Shown here piece by piece: positions 46,753 to 56,399 of a DNA stretch of 64,000 bases. The notes below the pieces were generated by a model, which worked only from the letters and a program-made list of their open reading frames with translations, was not told the DNA's origin and made no database searches. The position numbers and the translations under genes are program-made. How positions within the stretch are numbered: the stretch's first letter is position 1; each line of letters opens with the position of its first letter. The stretch is from Lasiosphaeris hirsuta (taxonomy: Eukaryota > Ascomycota > Sordariomycetes > Sordariales > Lasiosphaeriaceae), in assembly GCA_030549175.1 (NCBI GenBank), contig JAUKUA010000002.1, positions 992,001-1,056,000 on the forward strand, in the 5' to 3' direction.

Positions 46753-46800
46753 GTTTCTGCGTGGTTTTCTGCGTGGTTTTCTGCGTGGTTTTCTGCGTGG
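46753..46800. repeat. 12-bp tandem repeat, four copies
   Basis: Unit TTTTCTGCGTGG: one copy with a single mismatch (46753-46764) and three perfect copies to 46800. Being a multiple of three, it creates a fake FCVV repeat frame. Confidence 0.95.
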
Positions 46801-47220
46801 TTGCATCATTGATGTCTGGTGGGGTAGACGGTGGTGGAGAGGGCCGAAAATCCCGGAGACCCCCGATGGAAAATCACCGGGGGTTCCCGATGATACGAAT
46901 CGGCGGAATAGCGACGAGATAGCGGCTACTTCCTCTACCCGCTGTATACCGGCGCGTTATCTTGATCGCCAGCTGTAGTTCCTGTTCAATACGGGTATGC
47001 ATGCCATGACTTATCCTCACTATCTCTTGCGTTGATGAACCACCATGATTGTCCCGATTAGCATCGTCAATTAGTCACCAGGTGAAGACCAATCATCAAT
47101 ACCCCGAATTATCCATCCAGCAAGGTTGCTTCCCAAGTCGCCTTGCTCGCCCTTTTAAGATAGAAGCCGACCCGCGAGTGCTCGGCCCTGCCAACCGGTA
47201 GATACAGCTCAGTTCCGGTC

Positions 47221-47226
47221 TATAAA
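47221..47226 (+). promoter_or_regulatory. TATA box of 2OG oxygenase gene
   Basis: TATAAA lies 88 bp upstream of the ATG at 47314, with a following A-rich leader. Confidence 0.55.
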
Positions 47227-47313
47227 GGGGATAAAACTAAAGATCCTTCAAATCTGGGCTTGTCAACAGTATCAACCCAATTCCACCCCCAACATCCCAA
47301 AATTCCCACCACA

Positions 47314-48414
47314 ATGGCCACCACCCCCCAACCAACAACCCAACTCTGGCTTTCCTCGGGCAACGGCCCCATCTCCCGAACCATCCTCAACACCCCGCTA
47401 CGCGACGCGCAGCCCTCCGAGATCCCGCTAATCTCCGTGTCCGACATCACCAGCCCGTCGCTAGCGGCGCGCACCGCGGTGGCGCAGCAGATCCGGCGCG
47501 CGGCGATGACCAACGGCTTCTTTTACATGACGGACCACGGGATCCCGGCGGACTTGACGGCCGCGGCGCACATGGCCGGGCTGGCCTTCTTCCGGCGGCC
47601 GGCGGCTGCCAAGGAGCCCGCAAACACGGCGCGCTCGCAGTACCACAAGTACACAATCGGCTGGAAGCCGGCCGCGACGTTGAGGATTAACCCCTTTGAG
47701 AGCGCCGACATGCGCGAGAGCTTCGCGTGGCGGTACGACCCCCGGTACGACCCGGCGGTGGGCGCGGTGGAGGATGTGCCGGCCGAGGTGGCGAGGAACT
47801 TGAGGTTTGATGAGGATGGGTTTCCCTGGAGCAAGACGCGCGATGTGCCCGAGTTGGAGGAGGCTGTTGTCAAGTGTTGGCAAGCGGTCCTGGGACTCGG
47901 GCGTGCGCTGGTAAGGAGTATGGCGCTGTCGCTGGGGCTAGAGGAGGATGCTTTTGATGCCAAGTTCACGCACCCCGACGCGGCGGTCGCGCTGAATTAT
48001 TATCCGTCGCTGGAGGGCGGGGAGGGCGAGGGCAGGGATGTGTCGATCGGGTCCCATACTGACTTTCAGCTGTTTACCATCTTGTGGCAGGATGAGGTTG
48101 GGGGGTTGCAGGTGCTTGATCGAGAGGGACAGTGGCTACGGGCGAAGCCCATTCCGGGGACGTTCGTCGTCAACTTTGCCGACTACATGCAGCGCATCAC
48201 GAATGACCGCTACCTGAGCACGGTGCATCGGGTGCAGAACGCGAGTGGGAAGGAGAGATTGAGCATGGCCTTTTTTTTTGGCTTCAACTTGAATGAGAGC
48301 TGCGGAGTGCTGGATACGTGCGTGGAGCCGGGCGAGGAGAAGAAGTATGATGAGATTAGCTGTCAGGAGTGGACGCGGAGAAGGCTGAGGGCGATGCATA
48401 CCAAAGCGGAATAG
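47314..48414 (+). CDS. 2-oxoglutarate/Fe(II) dioxygenase, isopenicillin N synthase-like
   Basis: Single exon, 366 residues; ATG 47314 chosen for its context (CACAATGGCC), since the open frame further upstream has only a TTG. The N-terminal DIOX_N half has EIPLISVSDI and RRAAMTNGFFYMTDHGIP. The C-terminal jelly-roll has the iron ligands: GSHTDFQLFTILWQ (His248, Asp250) and LSTVHRVQN (His305). Arg315 in ERLSMAFFFGFN is the 2-oxoglutarate-binding R-x-S. Members oxidise small molecules, often in secondary metabolism or hormone-like catabolism. No biosynthetic neighbours (PKS, NRPS, P450) are adjacent, so the substrate cannot be inferred. Confidence 0.92.
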   Translation: MATTPQPTTQLWLSSGNGPISRTILNTPLRDAQPSEIPLISVSDITSPSLAARTAVAQQIRRAAMTNGFFYMTDHGIPADLTAAAHMAGLAFFRRPAAAKEPANTARSQYHKYTIGWKPAATLRINPFESADMRESFAWRYDPRYDPAVGAVEDVPAEVARNLRFDEDGFPWSKTRDVPELEEAVVKCWQAVLGLGRALVRSMALSLGLEEDAFDAKFTHPDAAVALNYYPSLEGGEGEGRDVSIGSHTDFQLFTILWQDEVGGLQVLDREGQWLRAKPIPGTFVVNFADYMQRITNDRYLSTVHRVQNASGKERLSMAFFFGFNLNESCGVLDTCVEPGEEKKYDEISCQEWTRRRLRAMHTKAE

Positions 48415-48925
48415 GGGCCGGGAACCCAAGTCAAGCCAAGCCAAAAAAGCCTACCTGAAATACATCTATTCACACGGGGTCGCTATCACACCGTCGACCT
48501 ATCAGGCACTTATAAGCTATGAGGGTTGCGAGTTCAACCCAGTCGGACGCCCTATCCAAAGGGATCCGGCTTGCAGAAGGAATGCATGGTGATGACGTGG
48601 CCGTCTCTGGCTACATTCGGCCTATTTGATTTCTTTTACGGATTACCCATGGATCAATTTTGTTATTGCCAGACGGAGGGGAGCATGGGGCGCCCAAACG
48701 GCCGTCCCAACCCGCCTTCCCATGAATCTTTTTACACGACCACTCCTACCGCCCTCGATTCTTCAAACCCTATCATCGTCCTTCCACGGCTTTTTCTTGT
48801 CAGAATTGTTGTGGTATAGTCGATATGGACAACCAGCTCTCCGATGGTAGCGGGGTCGGGGAGATGGTTATATTGGCAACCGCAGTGGCGCGCTCTACAC
48901 CCGTTTCACACACTAACCATTAAGA
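48415..48925. other. intergenic, no supported gene
   Basis: Between the oxygenase and the hypothetical gene that follows. An ATG at 48825 (MDNQLSDGSG) may be the first exon of that gene, but I found no donor in the required phase. Confidence 0.45.
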
Positions 48926-49813
48926 GATCTCATCCACGCTCTCAACAACGATCAGGATATTTCCCCACGACTCTATCACGGTAGTCGTATATACGACGGA
49001 GAGACCCGCGAGATCATGACCATACAAGGGGAATCAAAGCTGTAGCGGTGGACAAGATCGCGGAAAAAGAAGGGGAGAATCCAACGCAACTGAGTACAAT
49101 TATAGTGTGGCCATCGGCCGCGATGGAAATGGGGATGCTTGTGCCGCCCTTGCCGAAGCCATTATGCTCTTCGTCCATGAAACATTGGAGCGACCAATGG
49201 AAGGAACAGTCAAAATCCTTCAAGGGAAGATCGACAAGTACGCTACTTCCGTGCTCAGTCACGACAGGATGTGCGGGAGGCTGGAGGACAAAAAGCAGGA
49301 GATGCGTCGCCTTGTGCGGTTAAAGTTCCCGAGGTCTTGGTGGATGCCATGTTCCATCCCGCCCAAACCCCGCAAGAGAAGGGCGACTTTGTGGAGTTCC
49401 TAGTGGAGCTGTGGACCAGCAACGCCGAGGTGGCTAAGATCTTTACTCGATCTATTATTAAGCTTTTGGGGCTAGCCCTCTTGCTATCTGAATACGGCTG
49501 GCAGATTGATGTCTTCGTCCCGCTCAAAACAGACACCAGAGCGTTATCAGTCATTTACAGTGTTGTGAACACAACAGCAACGAGCAGTCGGAAATATGTC
49601 GAGAACCACCAACGCTATCTCAGAGTGTCGAGGAGGGAATTCTACCCAACAGCAGTCCGTACAACAGAGTACATGGGCCACGTTTCCGGCTTGACGATAG
49701 CAAAGTCGCCATCAGATCGGGATAAATTCGAGATGGTCTACCCCATGCCAGACATGATGATCTGGACCCTGACGGTCGGTGCCCTGTACAAACGGCTGGA
49801 GAGGGCTGAATAG
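48926..49813 (+). CDS. hypothetical protein, multi-exon, tentative model
   Basis: I do not recognise the family. Three coding-like segments follow each other in different frames. Segment 1 (from 48926, DLIHALNNDQDISPRLYHGS) runs to a GTAGCG donor at 49042. Segment 2 (from 49106, VAIGRDGNGDACAALAEAIM) joins it in phase after a TTATAG acceptor. Segment 3 (from 49268, ending at TAG 49813) can join through GTCAAA (49209) ... GACAG (49267), a weak donor. Segment 3 reads VPEVLVDAMFHPAQTP and QEKGDFVEFLVELWTSN, then IIKLLGLALLLSEYGW, with one hydrophobic helix. The 5' end is unknown: a CACTAAC branch and TTAAG acceptor at 48911-48924 imply an upstream exon. If intron 2 is wrong, the gene carries a frameshift and is decayed. 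Confidence 0.4.
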
Positions 49814-50672
49814 AGTCTTATTTAAGAGGATATCGACAATCAAGAAGAGCTCATCAAAAATACCCACATGCTTCGTTTACGACGCTCCTATCGTTTTACG
49901 AGGGAAACTGCGAAAACCTCTGGGTCGTCGCTGGTGCCGTACTCGGAGTACTTGACATTGTCATTGCATCCTTGGTCAACCTCCCCCCCCCCCCTCAAGA
50001 GCGTGGTCAGGACACCGGCAGGCGAGAGCATCTCCAAGTTCGTCAAGGGCAGCGGTCATTGTCTCAATGACCTATTGGGTACCGGTCTTAAACCGGGGCT
50101 TGCTGTGTAGCTTTGCGTAATGAGGTTGGCAGGCGTGGATTTCGACAACCTGAGAGTTGTATCCAACGCGAACCCCAATAATTTTATCGGTTACTGGAAC
50201 GGCTAGCAGGGTATCCTAGTGATGCCTATTTTCGAGCGATCACTTTTCTCCGATCTTCCAGAAAAGAAGTCGCGGCCATTCTCGTTCTTCCCCTCTTCAA
50301 TATCCCAATCAAAGGGATGCCCACTGATGATGGCGGTTGGATTAGGCCAGGAACAGTTCGGTCTCCGCCCGGGCTTACCAGGACACCGCAGAGTACTGGT
50401 CATTTATTGTGTATTTGAGAATTTTGAGCGATTTAAATCGCTACAATAGTATTGAATCAACTGTTCGATTGCCTGTTTTTAACTCACTATAATTGACTGC
50501 GATCGGCTTTCAGGTCTGCAAGTGGTGGGCAACCGGCACCCGGGGCGCGGGCAGGTAGTGGGCAATTATATTTATCTTTTCTGCCGTTTTATGGGTCATC
50601 TCAGGATTATATATATATATGGGAATGTAGTGCACAGAAGAAGGCTTCTTAGTTGTGCGCTTTCACGGCCTC

Positions 50673-50704
<32 letters not shown>

Positions 50705-51202
50705 AAAGCGACTGACTACTAACGACATGATTCAGGTTGAAACATAGGATGACGATGCTTGTTTTCACTCAAATATCCCAATGACGAATGACTCTGAAAA
50801 AGGGAACTATCGCGATTTCGAGTCCTGTTTATCAAGTTGTAAGTCATGTATGTCGGCCATTTCTCGGCATCCAATACACACCTCACCGTCTGCGACGCAC
50901 CATACGATGCACATTGGTGATGTTATCCTCGGTGGAGCCGTTCCTCGGCCTAGGAATAAGGCGAGCCAAAAGCTCTCGGCCGTCGAAATGCCGAGTAAGC
51001 ACCCCCGCATGCCCCGTGTGGCCCCGTATCACCCCGCGAACATCACAAGCCCGATTGCATCATGCGACATCGGGCCCTGTTTTGGCGCCGCGCCTGTTCC
51101 CGATAACAACCCCCTTTTCCCCGCCAACCACAAACATCACCACCGTCCCCAAACAACCACACATCACGCCGTCCATCGCCAACACCCTAATCTAACCTCA
51201 CC
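49814..51202. other. intergenic, AT-rich, with long homopolymers
   Basis: No supported gene. Holds a T25-A11 tract (50673-50708), a short TA run near 50610, and the promoter of the aldolase gene, which is C/A-rich immediately upstream of the ATG. Confidence 0.55.
50673..50708. repeat. T25-A11 homopolymer pair
   Basis: Twenty-five T followed directly by eleven A; an 11-bp self-complementary stem is possible. Seen directly. It may partly reflect assembly uncertainty. Confidence 0.9.
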
Positions 51203-52253
51203 ATGACCTCCACTCTGATCCCCCCCGCGGGCGTCTTCGTCCCCTCGCCGACCTTCTTCCGCCCACTCGCCGACTCCCCCTCATCGGCCCACGTCGCCGC
51301 GGTCGACGTGGAAGCCCAAACCGCGCACAGCGTCTTCCTCGCGCGCGCCGGCATCCGCGGCATCGTGCTGCTGGGCTCGACCGGCGAGGCTATCCACCTG
51401 TCGGCGGCGGAGCGCTTCGAGCTGGTGGCGGGGGTGCGGCGCGGGCTCGACGAGGCTGGGTTCCCCGGGTACCCGCTCATGGCGGGGGTGCTGACGAGCG
51501 GTGGTATCGACGAGACGCTGGCGTGGCTGGCAGACTATGCCAAGGCCGGCGCGCAGTGGGGGCTAGTACTCGCGCCGGGGTATTTCGGGGCTGCGGCGAG
51601 CCAGGAGAACTTGAAGGAGTGGTACCGTGTGATTGCGGATGCGAGCCCGATTCCGATTCTCGTGTATAACTACCCTGGCGTTACAAACGGCGTTGTTGTC
51701 CTGCCCGAGTCGTATACCGAGCTAGCGGCGCATGAGAAGATTGTGGGGTGCAAGATGTGAGTGCTGTTCCTCCAAGGATAGAGGAACAAGAGACTGACGG
51801 TTTGGTGCTGTCGATAGGTCCCATGGCAATGTCTCGCACCACGTGCAGGTCTCCCTCGACCCGGCAATCGACCACGACAAGTTCCGAGTCTACAGCGGGT
51901 TTGGCCAGCAATTAGGTCCAATCGTGGCGTTTGGCGCGGCGGGTGTCATCGACGGCATGGCTGCCTTCTTTCCCAAGACGGTAGTGCGGCTGTTCGACCT
52001 GCTGGAGAAGGATGAGCAAAGTGCCGAGACCAAAGCTGAGATTCGTCGGCTGCAGTATGTCGTGAGCCGTGCCGAGGAGTTTGTGGTGCGCTATGGGATC
52101 TTGGGCATCAGGGAGGCCGTCTACCGCGTCACAGGGTTGGGGAATCTCGAGGGCGGGCGTCTGCCGCTCAGGGGAAAGCTGGCCGAGAGCGAGTGGGAGA
52201 AGGGGAGAGGGCTGTTTTTGGCAGACATTGAGAAGACCGAGGCTAGTTTGTAA
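51203..52253 (+). CDS. DapA/dihydrodipicolinate synthase-family aldolase
   Basis: Exons 51203-51756 and 51818-52253; 329 residues. The intron is GTGAGT...CGATAG, and phase 2 rebuilds the Met in GCKM|SHGN. A class I aldolase TIM barrel: GIVLLGSTGEAIHLSAAER (the GxTGE motif, about 53-71), YPLMAGVLTSGG, then PIPILVYNYPGVTNG (catalytic Tyr region) and KIVGCKMSHGNVSHHV with the Schiff-base Lys at about 184. In fungi, relatives include 4-hydroxy-2-oxoglutarate aldolase-type enzymes and the 2-keto-3-deoxy-L-galactonate aldolase of pectin breakdown. Fungi do not make lysine by the DapA route, so a catabolic 2-keto-acid aldolase is more likely; the substrate is not readable here. Confidence 0.9.
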
Positions 52254-52534
52254 CTGCAAAAGAAATTGGATTTTGACCAGAAAATTGACGAAAATGGGGG
52301 GGAAGACTCGGGGCGGTGCTCGTCCATTGGGCACAGTGGTGACCTGGTTTCAAGGCCTTCCGGCAGGCGCGGCCCAACGGCGCCCCATCCGTCATCCATT
52401 CAATGTTGTCAGGTTGCTGAAATCTTCCGAGTTCCCTCCCCCCCCGCCCCGGTCGCATTTCGTAACCGCTTTCAACCAAACCGTCAGGAACCATCCAACA
52501 ACACGATAAATCCCACCATAGTGTCTGCGAATTC
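52254..52534. other. intergenic, aldolase 3' flank
   Basis: No gene seen. A minus-strand frame spans it but is a shadow without motifs. Confidence 0.5.
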
Positions 52535-53816
52535 ATGCATTTAAATCCGGACTCTGGGTCGGACGAAGTTGTTGCGCGGGCCAGGACGTGGCTAGAATTC
52601 TGCGTTAACAATCACCGGCAGTGCCATCGACCACCAAGTCAACTTCCAAAGCGCATACTGGATCTTGGGCATGGCACTCGGCCTCTGAATGTGAAACTCC
52701 ACGAAACTCGAGGAGAAGTGGAAAAATATGCTGCATTGAGTTATCCATGGGGCACAGAAGTTCCGTTGAAGACATTGGCGACCAACCTCGACAGTCACCT
52801 CAAGGGCATACAAATCGAGACATTTTCTCGGACCCTTCGGCAGTCCATCATGTTCGCACGGCGACTCGGCTTCCGCTATCTATGGATTGACGCACTTTAC
52901 ATTATCCAAGATGATGCTGACGACTGGGCGGAGCAGGCCGCACAGATGGCCAGCATCTTCAGTTCTGCCTCCATCACGATATCTGCAACTAGCTCACACG
53001 GCTGCAACCACGGACTATTCGCGGAGACGCGCGATGATGAAATGACAGTTGGCCGCTACATTCGCTCGACCGGATCGGGCGATGGCCACGAGACCGTTTT
53101 CGCCGGCTTATCTTTGGACATCAGTCCGAAATTCGACTTGAATAAAGAATTCCTTTTTTCTCGCGGCTGGGTATTCTAGGAAAGACTGGTCTCTCCGCGT
53201 GCCCTGCATCTCACAGACGTCGGAGTGGTTTGGGAATTTTCTTTGGGAATTTATCGGGAAAACAATTGCCTCTGGGCAGAGTCCGATGCCTGAAAGGAGC
53301 TGTGGGCCCACCTAACATCAGACTCGGACGGCTTGTACACATCGACAAGGGAACTGGAATGGAGGAGGATGGAACTCCACAAATTGTGGTACAAATATGT
53401 TGGATTTCTCCCGCCTCGACTTGACCGACGCCAGCGCTAAGATGCCTACCATGGCTGGTATTGCTAGGACTTTTGCTGCCAAGCTTCGAGATATCTACAA
53501 GGCCGGACTTTGGATTGGTGACTTTAGGACAGGGCTACTTTGGAGACACAAACATGATTTCGAGGCGACCGACCCCAGCCTGACTCAGACTCTTACACGC
53601 CATCCCAATAATGGATATCCCTCGTGGAGCTGGGCATCGGTAACTGGCTGCCTCACATACGATCCCCGGACATCACACCCGCCAGAACCAATGACAGAAA
53701 TGATCATGAACACAGTGGATATTACCGAGGAGCAACCCGGAGCGTATGGGAAAGATAGCGGCCGTATTCTGGGAAAGGGGTTGTTGAGGAATCAACATCT
53801 TTTGCGAAATAGATGA
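52535..53816 (+). pseudogene. HET-domain protein, inactivated by two stops and a frameshift
   Basis: The frame starts at ATG 52535 and shows the HET domain: KYAALSYPWGTEVPLKTLAT, RRLGFRYLWIDALYIIQDDA, DDWAEQAAQMASIFSSASIT. The key RGWVFQERLLSPR motif reads SRGWVF-stop-ERLVSPRALHLTD, with TAG (53177-53179) in place of the expected CAG. The same frame then continues GVVWEFSLGIYRENNCLWAE to a TGA in SDA-stop-KELWAH. A one-base shift near 53405 leads to FSRLDLTDASAKMP, FAAKLRDIYKAGLWIGDFRT and YPSWSWASVTGCLTYD. The C-terminal segment ends at 53816. CAG to TAG, and probably CGA to TGA, are C-to-T changes. An intron could remove the first stop only by deleting the conserved motif. Confidence 0.75.
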
Positions 53817-54793
53817 GCCTGGTCGGTGGGGACTATTGATCGACTGCTGGCGCCTGAGACTTGGTTCGTGGACGGCATTCCAACTTCTATGACGCCGTCA
53901 TGGTTCCTGACAGTAGTGTTCTCGGGAGTCTTAGGTACCCCTTTTACCTTCGGTACCTTTGCCCTAACATATGGACCAGAAGATAGGTAATGATAAGAAG
54001 CAATTAGGTTGAGCAGTAGAGGCGACCAAGTTTTCGGCCTCACATGTATTAGTCTCGCTGGCACTACACCTCTCGGTGATCCCCGAAGAAAGCATGACCC
54101 TAGAGTTCACGTTTTCACCGGTTGAGTGCCAGGCCCGGCCCCGACACTAGCTAGGACATTGAGACAGGCGAAATATTCTACGTTCGTATCCAGGCTAAGT
54201 ACGTGGAAAAGAACTCGGACTAGTCTAAATTGTTCAAAGAGGCTTATGGCGAAAGCAGTGATGGGGAGACTTGATTGAGTAGAGACCTTTGGGGTATCTC
54301 TTGGCCGCGAGCTAGAGGAGGTTAGAGCCCCGGCGTCTTCCCTGCCCCCCCCCCGCTTATATAGGACCATAGGGGTTCTTCGAGGCAACCCGACAACCGG
54401 GAGCCCAGGGGCTTGTACGACAACATGACGTTTTGCAAACCAATTTCCCTTACATAACAAGCCGGGTCCCCGCAGTTACCCGCCCGCTGTGGCATGATTC
54501 CTTTCTCCAATCAGCCATCCGTGCAGTTCCAGTGCAACCGATACCCCAGCCTCTGCTTACACGATCGCGAGATCTGTGGTGCCTCCTTTGATGCCATCCG
54601 TGATTTCGGCCAGGCAATTTTCCCCCCTCACATATCTAGCTGCAGCCGACGGAGTGACTGGCGACTCTCATCGAGCCATCTGACCGTGTACGTGAGCATG
54701 TGGACATGGACACGAAAATCCCAAGGTAGCTCTTCGTCTTGGCACTGTTGGAGCTCAGGGGCGTGGCTCTATTCTGAATGCCGACAGGCGCGG
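53817..54793. other. intergenic, no supported gene
   Basis: No coherent frame with motifs. The right part is the promoter of the vWA gene. Confidence 0.55.
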
Positions 54794-54800
54794 TATAAAA
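54794..54800 (+). promoter_or_regulatory. TATA box of the vWA gene
   Basis: TATAAAA lies 84 bp upstream of the ATG at 54878, an ordinary distance for a strongly expressed fungal secreted protein. Confidence 0.6.
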
Positions 54801-54877
54801 CCACAGGAAGGCCTAGGAAAGGGATGGGAGCTGCATCCCGCCTCTTTCAACAACAAAGCCACTAGATTCCATTCACG

Positions 54878-56182
54878 ATGCTCTTTTCCATCCCAACCGC
54901 CCTTGCTTTGGCCCTCGTCGGGCCTACCCTAGCCATCCCAGGCGTATCGCCGGCCACAGTTAGCCAGAAATCTGATGCCGGCTCGTCGTTCGACATTAGC
55001 AAAGTCGTCACCACGCCCGAGATCCCCCCAAAGCCCGATGTAGTGCTCCTCGTTGACGTCACGGGCAGCATGGGCAACGCCATCAACAACATCAAGAATA
55101 ACCTCGCCAGCGTCATCGCCACCGTCACGGCGGGTCAGCCGACGGCTCAGTTCGCCGTGGCCAGCTTCGGCGACCTCAACGACCTCAACGGGTTCCAGGT
55201 GAACCAGGGGCTGACGAGCAGCGTCTCGGCCCTCCAGGCTGCCGTCAACTCGCTCACGCCCGACGGCGGCCAGGACCTTGACGAGGACTGGATCAACGCA
55301 CTCTACCAACTCTCCACCGGGTCCGTCGCATTCCGCACCGGTAGTAGCCGCATCATCGTCCTCGTCGGCGATGCCCCTAGCCACGACCCTAGCGGGGGCC
55401 ACACCCTCGCGGCCACCATTGAAGCGCTCAAGGCGCAGCACGTCCGCGTCATCGGCGTCGACGTGCAAAGCCTCAACAACAAGAGCCAGGCCTCGGCCGT
55501 GACTTCGGCCACGGGCGGCATCATCATCGGGTCGGCGGCCAACGAGGTATCGACAGCCATCGTCAGCGGGCTCAAGAACCTCGACGTGACCGTGGTGCCC
55601 GACGTGGTATCGTGCGACGCCGGTGCTAGCCTAGCCTTCGACCCGGCGTCGGTCACGGTGACGAGCGGCGGCAGCGTCACCTTCCGCGAGACGGCGCGGG
55701 TCATTGACGACGCGTCCCCGGGCGCGGCCCTCAACTGCTCGGTGCGGTTCCTGCTCAACGACAGCCCGGGCGGCGACGCCTTCGTCCAGCGCGTCACGGC
55801 GCGCGTCAACCCCCTCGGCTGCTACAACTGCAACCCCAACCCGGGCGAGAACCTGTGCCACATCACCACGGCCTGCGTGCCGACGCCCTTTGGCAACATG
55901 TGTCTGACCCGGCCCGGGTTCAAGGCGGATGGCGTGGCCAACGACAACATCAGGCTGCAGTGGCGCTTGGTCTGGGCCACTGGCGCAGGCCAGGAGCACC
56001 GTGTCGCCGTCAAGCCGGGCCAGTCGGCAGACACGATATGCGACCGGAGGTATACGGGCGATAATGTCTGCAAAGAGGTTGTGACGGGTGCTTGTTTGAC
56101 TGCCGCATCGGACCGCGACGTACGCTTTGGGGATATTGTTGCTGATCAGGCGGTCATGATGATGGGGGGCGGAGAACTGTAG
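54878..56182 (+). CDS. secreted von Willebrand factor A-domain protein
   Basis: Single exon, 434 residues. A signal peptide (MLFSIPTALALALVGPTLA, about 1-19) is followed by a short linker and a vWA domain: PKPDVVLLVDVTGSMGNAIN with the metal-ion-dependent adhesion site (Asp60, Thr62, Ser64; the canonical motif is DxSxS), QFAVASFGDLNDL and RIIVLVGDAPSHD (the distal MIDAS Asp). A second domain from about 250 to 430 contains paired cysteines (VVSCDAG, LNCSVRF, GCYNCNPNPGENLCHITTAC, CDRR, DNVCKEV, GACL). It is rich in beta-type sequence, likely an all-beta, disulfide-linked adhesion domain. vWA domains bind proteins through a metal ion. The target is unknown; an adhesin or extracellular-matrix protein is the natural guess. 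Confidence 0.85.
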   Translation: MLFSIPTALALALVGPTLAIPGVSPATVSQKSDAGSSFDISKVVTTPEIPPKPDVVLLVDVTGSMGNAINNIKNNLASVIATVTAGQPTAQFAVASFGDLNDLNGFQVNQGLTSSVSALQAAVNSLTPDGGQDLDEDWINALYQLSTGSVAFRTGSSRIIVLVGDAPSHDPSGGHTLAATIEALKAQHVRVIGVDVQSLNNKSQASAVTSATGGIIIGSAANEVSTAIVSGLKNLDVTVVPDVVSCDAGASLAFDPASVTVTSGGSVTFRETARVIDDASPGAALNCSVRFLLNDSPGGDAFVQRVTARVNPLGCYNCNPNPGENLCHITTACVPTPFGNMCLTRPGFKADGVANDNIRLQWRLVWATGAGQEHRVAVKPGQSADTICDRRYTGDNVCKEVVTGACLTAASDRDVRFGDIVADQAVMMMGGGEL

Positions 56183-56399
56183 AATAGGTACCTTATAGGC
56201 TCATAACTGAATCCTGTCCGGAACGTCATGAATATGGCCAAACTAGACCTCTGTGCCGCTCTCCCCGTTCCTGTTCTAGCCGGCCATGTTCTTTAGCCGC
56301 TGCTATTCGTTATTATTATTGTTGTAAAGGCAACTACTAGGGTGGCACTGCTAACCCCCATGCCATCCAACGGCCGCACGCCGCGCCGCGCCCCGAGCC
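56183..56399. other. short intergenic region
   Basis: 3' flank of the vWA gene with an AGGTACCT palindrome at 56186-56193; no gene. Confidence 0.6.

Larger units (their letters stand above)
45786..47313. other. AT-rich intergenic region
   Basis: No supported gene. Stops are dense in all frames between 45900 and 46700. Contains the 12-bp tandem repeat at 46753-46800 and the TATA box of the oxygenase gene. Confidence 0.6.

Noticed and set aside
46689..46922. ORF with an FCVV repeat
   Set aside because: Artefact of the 12-bp tandem repeat in AT-rich DNA.
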